Shown piece by piece: positions 35,847-43,564 of a DNA stretch of 64,000 nucleotides. Below the pieces are notes generated by a model that saw nothing but the letters and a program-made list of their open reading frames with translations, had not been told where the DNA came from and did no database searches. The DNA is taken from contig NZ_JABBGJ010000044.1 of the NCBI RefSeq assembly GCF_012927345.1, positions 29,728 through 93,727 on the forward strand, in the 5' to 3' direction. The number at the start of each line of letters is the position of its first letter. Position 1 is the first letter of the stretch. A program made the translations under genes and the position numbers. This DNA comes from Paraburkholderia polaris (GTDB lineage: Bacteria; Pseudomonadota; Gammaproteobacteria; Burkholderiales; Burkholderiaceae).

Positions 35847-36875
35847 TTACTTCAGACGCGCTTGCAACTCGTTGGCAAGCTGCCTGGTTGCGGCTTTGGT
35901 CGGCGCGTCTCCGGCGAGCGCGTTAAGCAAGCCAAAGTCGTGGATCGTACCGTTGTAGCGGACGGTGCTGACTTCATCGCCCGCAGCATCGAGTTTGCGA
36001 CCGTAGGCTTCACCTTCATCGCGCAGCACATCGAACTGCGCTACCTGGATCAGCGCCGGCGGCAATCCCTTCAGCTGATCCGTTGATGCACGCAGCGGTG
36101 AAGCGTAAATCTCGTTGCGCTGCTTCGGATCCCTTGTGTAAGCATCCCAGAACCACTTCATCATCGGCCGGGTCAGGAAATGGCCTTCCGGATAGGCGTT
36201 GTACGAGCCGTCGCTGAAATCGTTGTCCGTCACCGGCCACATCAGGCCTTGAAAGCGGATTGCGGGACCTTGCTTGTTCTTCGCCATCAGGGAGACGACC
36301 GCCGCCATGTTGCCGCCGACGCTGTTGCCCACTACCGCGAGGCGGCTGCCGTCCACACCGATTTCATTGCCGTGTTCCGCGACCCACCTCGTGGCCGCGT
36401 ATGCCTGGTTGATCGCCGCCGGGTAACGCGCTTCGGGCGACGGCGTGTAATCGACGAACACCGCCACTGCCCCGGATTGCACGACGAGGTCGCGCACCAG
36501 CCGCTCGTGGGTCTGGAAGTCGCCAAGGATCCAGCCGCCGCCATGGAAGAACATGAAGACCGGCAGCGTACCCGTTGCGCCTTGCGGCCGCACGATCGTG
36601 ATCGGCACGGTGATGCCGTCCTGTTCGATGGTCTTGTTCGACACATCAATGCCGGACAGATCGACCTTCACGCTGTTCTGTGCGCCGATCAGCACCTGGC
36701 GTGCTTGCGCCGGGGTCAACGTGTTGATTGCCGGTCCTGTGCCGCTGTTCAGCGCATGAAGGAACTGGCTGGTCACCAGATCGGGCGAGGCGGGTGTCGC
36801 TGGGCTTGCGGCGATGGCGAGGGTAGAACTGGCCGCAAGTACGGCGGCGAGCAGCAAGGGCTTGAAGGTCTTCAT
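35847..36875 (-). CDS. Secreted alpha/beta hydrolase, hormone-sensitive-lipase (GDHG) family
   Basis: The 342-residue precursor has a Sec signal peptide (FKPLLLAAVLAASSTLAIAA). The HSL-family oxyanion motif is FFHGGGW near residue 110, the nucleophile elbow is GNSVGGN near residue 187, and the C-terminal catalytic residues are expected in AQFDVLRDEGEAY (Asp) and NGTIHDFG (His). It would hydrolyse short-chain esters in the periplasm. The MFS gene converges on it with 69 bases between stops. The ohr gene ends 34 bases before this start on the same strand, so ohr and the esterase may be cotranscribed. Confidence 0.9.
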   Translation of the reverse strand: MKTFKPLLLAAVLAASSTLAIAASPATPASPDLVTSQFLHALNSGTGPAINTLTPAQARQVLIGAQNSVKVDLSGIDVSNKTIEQDGITVPITIVRPQGATGTLPVFMFFHGGGWILGDFQTHERLVRDLVVQSGAVAVFVDYTPSPEARYPAAINQAYAATRWVAEHGNEIGVDGSRLAVVGNSVGGNMAAVVSLMAKNKQGPAIRFQGLMWPVTDNDFSDGSYNAYPEGHFLTRPMMKWFWDAYTRDPKQRNEIYASPLRASTDQLKGLPPALIQVAQFDVLRDEGEAYGRKLDAAGDEVSTVRYNGTIHDFGLLNALAGDAPTKAATRQLANELQARLK

Positions 36876-36909
36876 GGCTTGTTCCTATGCGAGTCGATTG
36901 GGGGCGTGG

Positions 36910-37335
36910 TTAAACGATCGTGAGGGTGACGTCGATGTTGCCGCGCGTGGCGTTCGAGTAAGGGCAGACGATGTGCGCCTTGTCGACCAGTGCCTGTGCC
37001 GCTTCGCGTGCCATGCCGGGCAGGGAGATTTTCAGTTCGACTTCGATGCCGAAGCCGTTCGGGATCGCGCCGATGCCGACGCTGCCGTCAATCGAGACGT
37101 CTGCCGGGATAGCGACCTTGTCGCGCGCGGCCACGAACTTCATCGCGCCGAGGAAGCAGGCGCTGTAGCCGGCAGCAAAAAGCTGCTCGGGGTTGGCGCC
37201 TTCGCCGCCCGCACCGCCCAATTCCTTGGGCGTGGTCAACTTGAAGTCGAGATTGCCCGCGGGGACGACAGCACGACCGTCACGGCCGCCGGTGGCATGA
37301 GCATGGGCGCGGTAGAGGACTTTTTCGAGTGACAT
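36910..37335 (-). CDS. ohr: Organic hydroperoxide resistance protein (Ohr/OsmC family)
   Basis: The 141-residue protein has the Ohr pattern. The peroxidatic cysteine is Cys60 in AAGYSACFLGAMKFV and the resolving cysteine is Cys124 in AHIVCPYSNATRGN; the N-terminal TGGRDGRA supplies the conserved Arg region. Ohr proteins reduce organic hydroperoxides with lipoyl-protein electrons in the cytoplasm. The usual MarR-type OhrR gene is not adjacent; instead a TetR gene lies upstream, and the ohr promoter region carries two copies of a palindrome that also precedes the TetR gene. TetR control of ohr is therefore likely. GGAGCTTCACC lies before ATG 37335. Confidence 0.94.
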   Translation of the reverse strand: MSLEKVLYRAHAHATGGRDGRAVVPAGNLDFKLTTPKELGGAGGEGANPEQLFAAGYSACFLGAMKFVAARDKVAIPADVSIDGSVGIGAIPNGFGIEVELKISLPGMAREAAQALVDKAHIVCPYSNATRGNIDVTLTIV

Positions 37336-37374
37336 GGTGAAGCTCCTTTAAAAGGGGACAGCAATCAAGTTTTG

Positions 37375-37392
37375 CTATCTACTACTAGATAG
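37375..37392. promoter_or_regulatory. Operator-like palindrome A upstream of ohr
   Basis: CTATCTA-CTAC-TAGATAG is an inverted repeat with 7-bp arms, 40 bases before the ohr start. Its core TATCTACTACTAGATA matches the sites at 37435-37468 and 38087-38102, so it is probably a binding site of the neighbouring TetR protein. Confidence 0.6.
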
Positions 37393-37434
37393 ATTGATAC
37401 GTAAAAAAATCGGATGATTTAGACAACACATCTG

Positions 37435-37468
37435 CCTTTTATCTATCTACTCAAAGATAGATAAAAGG
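37435..37468. promoter_or_regulatory. Operator-like palindrome B (13-bp arms)
   Basis: CCTTTTATCTATC and GATAGATAAAAGG are perfect inverted arms around TACTCAAA. The core TATCTACTCAAAGATA differs by one base from the site in front of the TetR gene. The site lies about 100 bases before ohr and 40 bases after the TetR stop. The long arms could also form a transcript hairpin that ends the TetR message. Confidence 0.6.
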
Positions 37469-37508
37469 GCCAAACAAAGAGGTGGCTCACCACCTCAAAT
37501 CGACTGCG

Positions 37509-38075
37509 TTATCGCGCGATCCTCACCGAAGCCTCAACATCTTCGAGTCGAGCCTTGGTGTGAAACAGCCGGCTTGCCAGCACACTGCCCTGAAAAGCCG
37601 CGTAGAGGGCGCGCGCCGCGTTTTCCGGTTTGCCGTTCACCGCCAGCGTACGTTCCTGCGCGCCTTGCGCCAGAACCTTGGCCAGCCAGCTTTCGTTAGC
37701 CTTAAAAAAAGCCTGCACCGCTTGCCGGATGTTATCCGGCAGCGACCCGATGTCGGCAGCGAGCATGCCGCACAGGCAGATCTGATCGCCGTCACCGAGG
37801 GTCCTGCCGAACATCTTCGCGTACTTGCTGAGCTTTGAATCGGCCGGCAACGAAGCCTCGATTGCGTGGAGGGCGTTGAGTACTTCCTTGCTGTACTCGT
37901 TGACCGCTTCCAGAACCAGATCGTCTTTCGACGGAAAGTAGTAGTGGATGCTCGAGGTCTTTACGCCAACCAGACTGGACAGATCACGGTAGCTAAACCC
38001 GTTGTAACCACGCAGCATGATGAGCGTGATTGCATGGTCTAGGATCTGCTCGCGCACTGTCGTTGTCGTTTCCAT
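37509..38075 (-). CDS. TetR-family transcriptional repressor
   Basis: The 188-residue protein has a TetR helix-turn-helix at residues 10-56 (FSYRDLSSLVGVKTSSIHYY) and a helical ligand domain. Cys100 and Cys102 in QICLCGMLAAD sit where redox- or electrophile-sensing members of the NemR-like group carry reactive cysteines, so it may sense electrophiles or peroxides; that is inference. Its start codon is preceded at 38087 by a palindrome also found twice before ohr, so autoregulation and ohr control are likely. It is on the same strand as ohr, 173 bases upstream. Confidence 0.9.
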   Translation of the reverse strand: METTTTVREQILDHAITLIMLRGYNGFSYRDLSSLVGVKTSSIHYYFPSKDDLVLEAVNEYSKEVLNALHAIEASLPADSKLSKYAKMFGRTLGDGDQICLCGMLAADIGSLPDNIRQAVQAFFKANESWLAKVLAQGAQERTLAVNGKPENAARALYAAFQGSVLASRLFHTKARLEDVEASVRIAR

Positions 38076-38086
38076 GGATCGAACTA

Positions 38087-38102
38087 TATCTACTCATAGA
38101 TA
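38087..38102. promoter_or_regulatory. Operator-like palindrome C upstream of the TetR gene
   Basis: TATCTA-CTCA-TAGATA is a perfect 6-bp inverted repeat 11 bases before the TetR start, where repressor binding would block transcription or initiation. It shares its core with sites A and B. Confidence 0.65.
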
Positions 38103-38399
38103 GACTGTCAAGGGGTTCGGTCTGCATAAACGCGAGTCTCGGGTTCCCTGATGCCCGGCGGACTCGCGCCCCAGGCATGGCAATGAACCACGCCCCCGTC
38201 ATCTCCAAACGTTGTTTTTTATGGATGGGCGCTCGCTCAACCACAGGGCGAGCGCATCCATGGAGCGATCAAACAGCTGTGGCTCTGATGCGATCACTTC
38301 GGTTGTGGGCGCGTTATCGCGTACTTTGAGGAGCGTAAAAATCAAAAATCGTATGGTTAGTCTGTCCATGAGGTTTGTCTCCCAATTAGAAGTTCAGAT
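38103..38399. other. Gap between the phenol hydroxylase operon end and the TetR gene
   Basis: About 300 bases with no supportable gene. The frame at 38212-38475 on the plus strand overlaps the end of the reductase gene and has no family resemblance. No T-tract hairpin was found that would clearly end the phenol hydroxylase transcript. Confidence 0.4.
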
Positions 38400-39464
38400 T
38401 CAGATCGATTTGAACAACGGGCTTTTTCCGAACGCTTCAGCACCGTCCGCACTGGTCAAGAATTTTTCTGTGTAGATATCGCGTTCGAACAACTGCCCTT
38501 GCATCAGCGTTCTGATGGACGCTTCGATCATGACGGGCGGTCCGCACAGATACGCCTTGTGGCCGCGAAAGTCGCCCTCGAAATGCGCTTTTGCCGCCTC
38601 ATGAACGAAGCCTCGGAAGCCTTTCCATGAGGTGTCTTCAGCCTCGCTGGAGAGCGCCGGGACGTATGTGAAATTCGTATGGCGACTCGCCAGTTCGAGG
38701 AAAAACTCGTGATAGTAGAGTTCCGCGCGATCGCGGGCGCCATAGACCAGCGTGACGGGCCGCTCATCGCCTCGTTCGAGAAGATCGAGCAGCATCGACC
38801 GGGGACTCGATAGGCCGGAGCCTCCTGCAATGAGGATCACCGGTTGCGGGTCCGATACCCGCATGAAGAAGCGGCCGAAAGGACCACTGAAGCGGATCGC
38901 GTCGCCGGACTTCAGTGCTTCATGCAGATACGCCGTGCCCTTACCACCCGGCACACGCCGTACATTCAGTTCAACGCGCGTAGACGACCCCGGCTTGTCG
39001 GCAAGGGAAAACGCCCGCGGTATATCTTCACCAGGGATATGCACATTGACATATTGCCCGGCCTGAAACTGGATACCCTCCTCGTCCAGTTCGATGAAGA
39101 TACCCTTGATGGTCGGCGTCAGATCGACGATCTCCTTCACATGTCCCGTGTAGTCCTTGACTGGGAAATGACGCGCATCCACGTCCTCATCGATATCCGC
39201 CTCGATGGTCGTGTCGGACTGCACTGTCGCGCAGCACGCGAGGCACTTTCGTTCATCACGTTCGAAGTCCATCAGCGCGAATGGCGATGCGTTGCCATGT
39301 TCGACCTCGCCATCGATAACCTGCACCTTGCAGGTCGCACACAGTCCGTGGCAGCACGCATGCGGCAACCACACGCCCGCGCGCAGACACGCGTCGAGAA
39401 TCGTCTGATCGTCGTGGATTTCGATCGAGTGGCCGATTGGCTCGATCGTTAGCTGATAACTCAT
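38400..39464 (-). CDS. dmpP: Phenol hydroxylase reductase component (P5, DmpP)
   Basis: The 354-residue flavoprotein passes electrons from NADH to the diiron hydroxylase. The N-terminal plant-type ferredoxin domain binds 2Fe-2S through Cys37, Cys42, Cys45 and Cys77 (CCHGLCATC, then CLACC). The FAD domain has RAFSLADKPG, and the NAD domain has LIAGGSGLSSPRSML and the closing YLCGPPVMIEAS. Length and order match DmpP/MopP/PhhP. GGGAGC lies before ATG 39464. It is the last gene of the six-gene operon. No chloroplast-type ferredoxin gene (dmpQ) or catechol 2,3-dioxygenase follows, unlike the Pseudomonas dmp operon. Confidence 0.95.
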   Translation of the reverse strand: MSYQLTIEPIGHSIEIHDDQTILDACLRAGVWLPHACCHGLCATCKVQVIDGEVEHGNASPFALMDFERDERKCLACCATVQSDTTIEADIDEDVDARHFPVKDYTGHVKEIVDLTPTIKGIFIELDEEGIQFQAGQYVNVHIPGEDIPRAFSLADKPGSSTRVELNVRRVPGGKGTAYLHEALKSGDAIRFSGPFGRFFMRVSDPQPVILIAGGSGLSSPRSMLLDLLERGDERPVTLVYGARDRAELYYHEFFLELASRHTNFTYVPALSSEAEDTSWKGFRGFVHEAAKAHFEGDFRGHKAYLCGPPVMIEASIRTLMQGQLFERDIYTEKFLTSADGAEAFGKSPLFKSI

Positions 39465-39503
39465 GTCAGCGCTCCCTTTTTCGTTGATTGCGCGGATCCG
39501 CGA

Positions 39504-39866
39504 CTAGCTGCATGACCCGTGGATACCCGTCAGACCCGGCGTGCGAAAGCGGATCACCGCTTTGTGCTGCAAGCCGTTCTCGCCGAGGGTCTTGTCGAAC
39601 TCGGGTGTAAACCGCTCGCCAGAGCGGAACCATTCGATCTGGTCGACCGAAACCTTGTCCCAGTCCGGGTGCGACGAATAGATACCCGGGATCACTTCCT
39701 TGACGAGCCTCTCGAACGTCAACGTCGGCGGCACAGGAATGCAATGCGGCGCACAGAACATGAGGTGGTCTTCCCAGCCGATGAAAAGCAACCGGTTGCC
39801 GTGAAAGTTTTCTTCACGGTCTTTCACTTCGCCTTGGTAGCCTTCCTTGAGCGCGATAACGGCCAT
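39504..39866 (-). CDS. dmpO: Phenol hydroxylase P4 / gamma subunit (DmpO)
   Basis: From ATG 39866 the product is 120 residues, the normal size of DmpO, the small subunit of the (LNO)2 hydroxylase. MAVIALKEGYQGEVKDREEN and FIGWEDHLMFCAPHCIPVPP are characteristic. AGGAGACACATC precedes the start; an open frame extends further upstream but only by read-through of the intergenic gap. It follows the large subunit by 34 bases and precedes the reductase by 39. Confidence 0.93.
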   Translation of the reverse strand: MAVIALKEGYQGEVKDREENFHGNRLLFIGWEDHLMFCAPHCIPVPPTLTFERLVKEVIPGIYSSHPDWDKVSVDQIEWFRSGERFTPEFDKTLGENGLQHKAVIRFRTPGLTGIHGSCS

Positions 39867-39900
39867 GATGTGTCTCCTTGAATGATCGATGAACGCAAGT

Positions 39901-41514
39901 TCAGGCGGTTTTTCCGGCGGGTTCGGTTGCTGCGGACGCACTTCCGCTGACACCCGGCTTACCGGTCCATCGCATCCAGTTTTTGCGGTCTGATGAGTCT
40001 TCGAACTCATGACCGTCCTCGCCGACATTGATGTGGTAGTAGCGCAGTACTTCGAGAAGCGGATTGAAATCCGCTGCGCTCGGGTCGGCATCTTTCTCGA
40101 AACAGTTTCCCTGGTAGATCTGTTGCACCGGCATCCACGCCTGCACATATTTCTCAGGCTCGTTGTTGAAGATGTCCTTGCAGCCGTCGGAACAAAAGTG
40201 ATATTTGTTGCCGAGATAATCGCTTTCGCGATAACAGATCTTCGTCGGGTCGTCGGGCTCCGTGAACGCCATCGGAATCTGGCAAATCTGGCAGAGCATG
40301 GGCAGCGTGTTGTTGTAGAAACGCTTGCCTGCCTTTTGTTGCTCGCGCCAGTATTCGAAGCGAGGCCGGTAGAGCGTGTCGAACGTTTTCGGATACTTTT
40401 CCGCCAGCCACGTCATTTCGTCATCAGACGGAATCCAGGTGTGCATCGCCGCCGCGTGTGTGTAGTTGTAGAAGATGCCCCACGCCTCATGCGAAAGGCG
40501 GTCCTTTTCTTTCGACGCAACCTCGTGATACTTCGGCATGCGGATGCCATAGCGCTCCAGATCATGGAAGAGCGCGCCGCCATTTTTCTCGAAGTAGGTT
40601 TCCCAGGCTTCCTGCCACGACATGATCCGCTTCGGCAACATGTAGTCCATCATCATTGCGACCAGCGTCAGCAACCGGTATCCGCGCCAGAACCACTTGT
40701 CGACCCATTTCTGGATGATCGGCACATTGCCTGGATCCTGCTCCAGCAGAAACTTCACGACCTCGAGGCCGAGCGTCATATGACGCGATTCATCCGACTG
40801 CGCGGAAAACCCGAACGTCACCGTCGCCATATCACCGTTGAATGCAGCGCCTGACATGAACGGCATGAACAACAGATTGGTCAGCACGTATTCGAATGAG
40901 AACGAGATGGCCGTTATGAATTCGAACGGTCCCGCGCTCATCGCATCTTCAAAGTACGACTTCGGCACCGAGAGGTACCAGACCCGGTCGTGCATATGCT
41001 TGAAGTCGTGAAAGCCATTGAAGAACTTGTTGTAATGGCTAATGGTATGGACCTGCGTTTGCGCATGACGCAGTTCATCAATTGCCTGCATCTGACAGGC
41101 GATACGCGCACCGGCGCCGCGGAAATTGCGCCCCGCAAGCGCGAAGCCGCGATGCGCTGCATATTCGAGCGGGCTCACGCCTGTCAGGAACAGTTTCAGT
41201 GCGTTGATGTAACGCGGGTCCGTGACGTTGAACTGGCCGTTGTTTTGCTGGAACGCGTCGATGATCGCGTAGAGCTTGCGCTCCTTTTCGCCCTGGTATT
41301 TCCAGTACGCATCCATCGTGAGACGAAACGGGTCTTCCCATTTGTCCCAGTCATGGACCTTGATGCCTTCGAAGCTGTCGTATGGAAAGACCTTGTCCAT
41401 CGGTTGATAGGTCGTCTCCCAGCCAAGGCCACGCGTTAGCATCGCGTAGTTTTCCTTGATGCTCAGCTTTTTCGGCGTGGTGCCTGCTGCGCCTGTCGTG
41501 CTTGTCGTGCTCAT
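39901..41514 (-). CDS. dmpN: Phenol hydroxylase large (alpha) subunit, diiron centre (P3, DmpN)
   Basis: The 537-residue catalytic subunit hydroxylates phenol to catechol at a carboxylate-bridged diiron site. All six expected ligands are present: Glu117 (SPLEYAAHRG), Glu147 and His150 (DELRH), Glu208 (FSFEYVLTN), Glu242 and His245 (DESRH). The C-terminal part contains the cysteine-rich CQICQIPMAF and HFCSDGCKDIF segments typical of this subunit's zinc-binding region. ATG 41514 follows GGAGAC. The C-terminus ends in a short Ala/Thr/Gly-rich tail. It works with DmpL and DmpO as hydroxylase, DmpM as effector and DmpP as reductase. Confidence 0.96.
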   Translation of the reverse strand: MSTTSTTGAAGTTPKKLSIKENYAMLTRGLGWETTYQPMDKVFPYDSFEGIKVHDWDKWEDPFRLTMDAYWKYQGEKERKLYAIIDAFQQNNGQFNVTDPRYINALKLFLTGVSPLEYAAHRGFALAGRNFRGAGARIACQMQAIDELRHAQTQVHTISHYNKFFNGFHDFKHMHDRVWYLSVPKSYFEDAMSAGPFEFITAISFSFEYVLTNLLFMPFMSGAAFNGDMATVTFGFSAQSDESRHMTLGLEVVKFLLEQDPGNVPIIQKWVDKWFWRGYRLLTLVAMMMDYMLPKRIMSWQEAWETYFEKNGGALFHDLERYGIRMPKYHEVASKEKDRLSHEAWGIFYNYTHAAAMHTWIPSDDEMTWLAEKYPKTFDTLYRPRFEYWREQQKAGKRFYNNTLPMLCQICQIPMAFTEPDDPTKICYRESDYLGNKYHFCSDGCKDIFNNEPEKYVQAWMPVQQIYQGNCFEKDADPSAADFNPLLEVLRYYHINVGEDGHEFEDSSDRKNWMRWTGKPGVSGSASAATEPAGKTA

Positions 41515-41534
41515 GTTTCGTCTCCGGTCGCCGG

Positions 41535-41807
41535 TCAGGCTTTCCATTCAAGAATGAATTCGTCGTCGGTCTCGTCGATGTTGCCGCCAAGCGAGATCAG
41601 GTTGAGTTGCAATTCGCGCAGATCGAAATCGCGGCCGATAAGCGCTTCGATCGTTTGCCGGCGGACCACGAGGCGGCCAATCGCATCGATTTTGACCATC
41701 GCGGGAAACGCGTTGACGACTGCATGAGGGTTATCCGCCTCGATGGCCTCGATGATCGGGCGCGAGTCGTCGTTCGTCTGAAAGGCGATGAATACGGAAT
41801 CAGGCAT
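41535..41807 (-). CDS. dmpM: Phenol hydroxylase effector/coupling protein (P2, DmpM)
   Basis: The 90-residue protein matches the cofactor-free regulatory proteins (DmpM, MmoB-like) that bind the hydroxylase and are needed for turnover. Characteristic text is VFIAFQTNDDSRPIIEAIEA and the middle PAMVKIDAIGRLVVRR. It overlaps the end of dmpL by 8 bases, so translation is coupled, and dmpN begins 20 bases downstream. No metal-binding residues are expected or seen. Confidence 0.94.
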   Translation of the reverse strand: MPDSVFIAFQTNDDSRPIIEAIEADNPHAVVNAFPAMVKIDAIGRLVVRRQTIEALIGRDFDLRELQLNLISLGGNIDETDDEFILEWKA

Positions 41808-42831
41808 GGGTCACCTCCGCGGCAGTTTGCGAGACGACAACACCCTGCTTTGCGACTCGCGCATCGAAGGTTTCTACAATGACGCTCAAAGCGCTTTCAG
41901 CCGGCGCGGCGCCTAACGCCTGCACGGCGATCGGTCGCAACGCGGCCAATACCCGCGTGCGCCACGCTGCGATCCACTGCCCCAGCAGTGCCGCGTTTTC
42001 ACTCGATTCCGAGGCTGCCGTTTTGAGTGTGGCATCGACCCACCGATTCGACTCGTCGAACCACCCGCTGGCGAACTCGTTGAGCATGCCGAGTCCCGCG
42101 CCATACTGCGCTGAGAAATGCGGGTCGATATGGTGATAGACGAGCGGATAAAGGAGGCCGTCGAGTACGACGTTCTGCGCGACGTAAGTCTCAAACCAGT
42201 CCTTGATCACCATGGTGTCTTCGACCACACGACGCAAATCTTGCCAAACCGGATCGTCGAGCCAGCGCGCCTTGCCCTCCTCGAGCGACGTCCCCTGATT
42301 ACCGTCGAGCATCAAGCCGATCCGTGACAGATATTGCGCAATGCCCAGGCGGTCCATGCTATGAAACATCGTCGCCTGCGTGATCGCGGTCCCCCAGCCG
42401 TAGCCAGTCACGAAACAGTTGTTCGTGTTCGCCGCCCACTCGACGTGCCTGAGCGGCACCATCAGCGCAGCGATTTTCGCCTTCGCATCATCCGGCAAAT
42501 CGCTGAGAAGACGTCGCTTCGAAACGAACTCGATATTCTTTTCCATCGCGTCCTGCTGTCTCGCGCGTGCAATCGTGTAGGTGCCGTAGTAGTACTGACG
42601 CGGATCCTTGAACGCATACCAGTCGCTCATCTGGATCGCAGTGCGGCCTTTGTCGTAAAGCGCGAATTCGGGCTCCCACAGCGGGCGGTAATGAAAATTG
42701 TCTTCGGGCTGCAATTCCAGCGTGGCTTCCTGATAGCGTGACGCCGGCTTGTCTGCGCCGAGCCGTCGCGCCACGTGGGAAAACGTCTGACGGATCTGCT
42801 GGACAGCAGACGTCTTGATGTCGATTTGCAT
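41800..42831 (-). CDS. dmpL: Phenol hydroxylase beta subunit (P1, DmpL)
   Basis: The 343-residue subunit shares the ferritin-like fold of DmpN but lacks the diiron ligands and has a structural role in the hydroxylase dimer. YHYRPLWEPEFALYDK-like text near residue 55 (HYRPLWEPEFALYDKGRTAI) and YYYGTYTIARARQQDAMEKN are conserved. ATG 42831 follows GGAGTGACTC. It lies 28 bases after dmpK and overlaps dmpM by 8 bases. Confidence 0.95.
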   Translation of the reverse strand: MQIDIKTSAVQQIRQTFSHVARRLGADKPASRYQEATLELQPEDNFHYRPLWEPEFALYDKGRTAIQMSDWYAFKDPRQYYYGTYTIARARQQDAMEKNIEFVSKRRLLSDLPDDAKAKIAALMVPLRHVEWAANTNNCFVTGYGWGTAITQATMFHSMDRLGIAQYLSRIGLMLDGNQGTSLEEGKARWLDDPVWQDLRRVVEDTMVIKDWFETYVAQNVVLDGLLYPLVYHHIDPHFSAQYGAGLGMLNEFASGWFDESNRWVDATLKTAASESSENAALLGQWIAAWRTRVLAALRPIAVQALGAAPAESALSVIVETFDARVAKQGVVVSQTAAEVTHA

Positions 42832-42859
42832 GAGTCACTCCTCCGTTGATTGATTCGAA

Positions 42860-43135
42860 TCACTCGGCGAGGCCGGGTTGACCGTAACGCCACTTCAGCT
42901 GTTCGGCATCGAGCGCCTCTCCTTCTTCGTCACTTAGATGAACCACGCTGTTTGCCGCGCAGAAGCGCTCATACGCCTGCCACGGCATGACGAGTTCGAC
43001 GCTAAGCGCCGGATCTCCAATCGAAAAGTCGAACTCGACAAAACCATCGCCACGCTGATGCCTGAAGCGCACGTAGCGTTGCGTGACATCGAAGGCGCGC
43101 GCGACCGGCGCAGATGGTTGCGGATGCGATGGCAT
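42860..43135 (-). CDS. dmpK: Phenol hydroxylase assembly protein (P0, DmpK)
   Basis: From ATG 43135 (AGGAGACAGCG upstream) the product is 91 residues, as in DmpK/PhhK. Family members are needed to load iron into the apo-hydroxylase but inhibit it when in excess. RYVRFRHQRGDGFVEFDFSI and SVELVMPWQAYERFCAANSV are typical. The open frame continues to 43321 but without a ribosome binding site. It is the first gene of the operon, with a sigma54 promoter about 110 bases upstream. Confidence 0.93.
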   Translation of the reverse strand: MPSHPQPSAPVARAFDVTQRYVRFRHQRGDGFVEFDFSIGDPALSVELVMPWQAYERFCAANSVVHLSDEEGEALDAEQLKWRYGQPGLAE

Positions 43136-43245
43136 CGCTGTCTCCTGTTTGTTTTGCTGGATGCGTCCGCTTCTCGGCGTTCTGTGAATCGGAGAGCAAG
43201 CTCTCTTCACGCTTTGATCGAAATGCGGGCTGGCGTGCCTATAGA

Positions 43246-43262
43246 TGCAACTCGTATGCCAA
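43246..43262 (-). promoter_or_regulatory. Sigma54 (-24/-12) promoter of the phenol hydroxylase operon
   Basis: On the minus strand TTGGCATACGAGTTGCA has the invariant GG and GC 12 bases apart and a near-consensus TGGCAY-N5-TTGCA. Transcription should begin near 43235, giving a leader of about 100 bases before dmpK. The divergent DmpR-type activator is the expected regulator, as at the Po promoter of the dmp operon. Confidence 0.8.
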
Positions 43263-43385
43263 TCCACGCTATGACCTTCGACGACGCGCCGCACCAACGG
43301 GGGCAATCCCTTGTGGATCAATGCTCAAACACCTGGCGAACTACCGGCGGCAGGACTAGCGTCGAGCCGGCGAGATCCCTCGCAC

Positions 43386-43402
43386 TTGACGAAATGATCG
43401 AA
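43386..43402. promoter_or_regulatory. Candidate DmpR-type upstream activating site
   Basis: TTGACGAAATGATCGAA resembles the TTGATCAATTGATCAA-like inverted repeat bound by XylR/DmpR proteins. It is centred about 160 bases upstream of the predicted dmpK transcript start, a normal distance for these sites. A second, weaker match is TGGATCAATGCTCAAA at 43315-43330. No other inverted repeat stands out in this gap. Confidence 0.35.
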
Positions 43403-43564
43403 TAGCAACGCCGGCACGCGATCGCCGCTCGATCAAATCAGCATCCGGGAACACCCCATGTGCCTGAAGCGGCGATTCGACATGCAAGAGGCCGCGACGC
43501 ATTGCATACTGACGGGAATCCCCTGCCGTTGATTTCCTGAAGAAGAAGTCGGAGACGAAACCAG

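Noticed and set aside
38212..38475. 87-residue plus-strand frame overlapping the end of dmpP
   Set aside because: It overlaps a certain gene by 76 bases, has no plausible fold, and its start has no good ribosome binding site.
39867..40148. N-terminal extension of the dmpO frame
   Set aside because: The extension runs through the gap and into dmpN. The strong ribosome binding site and family alignment place the start at 39866.
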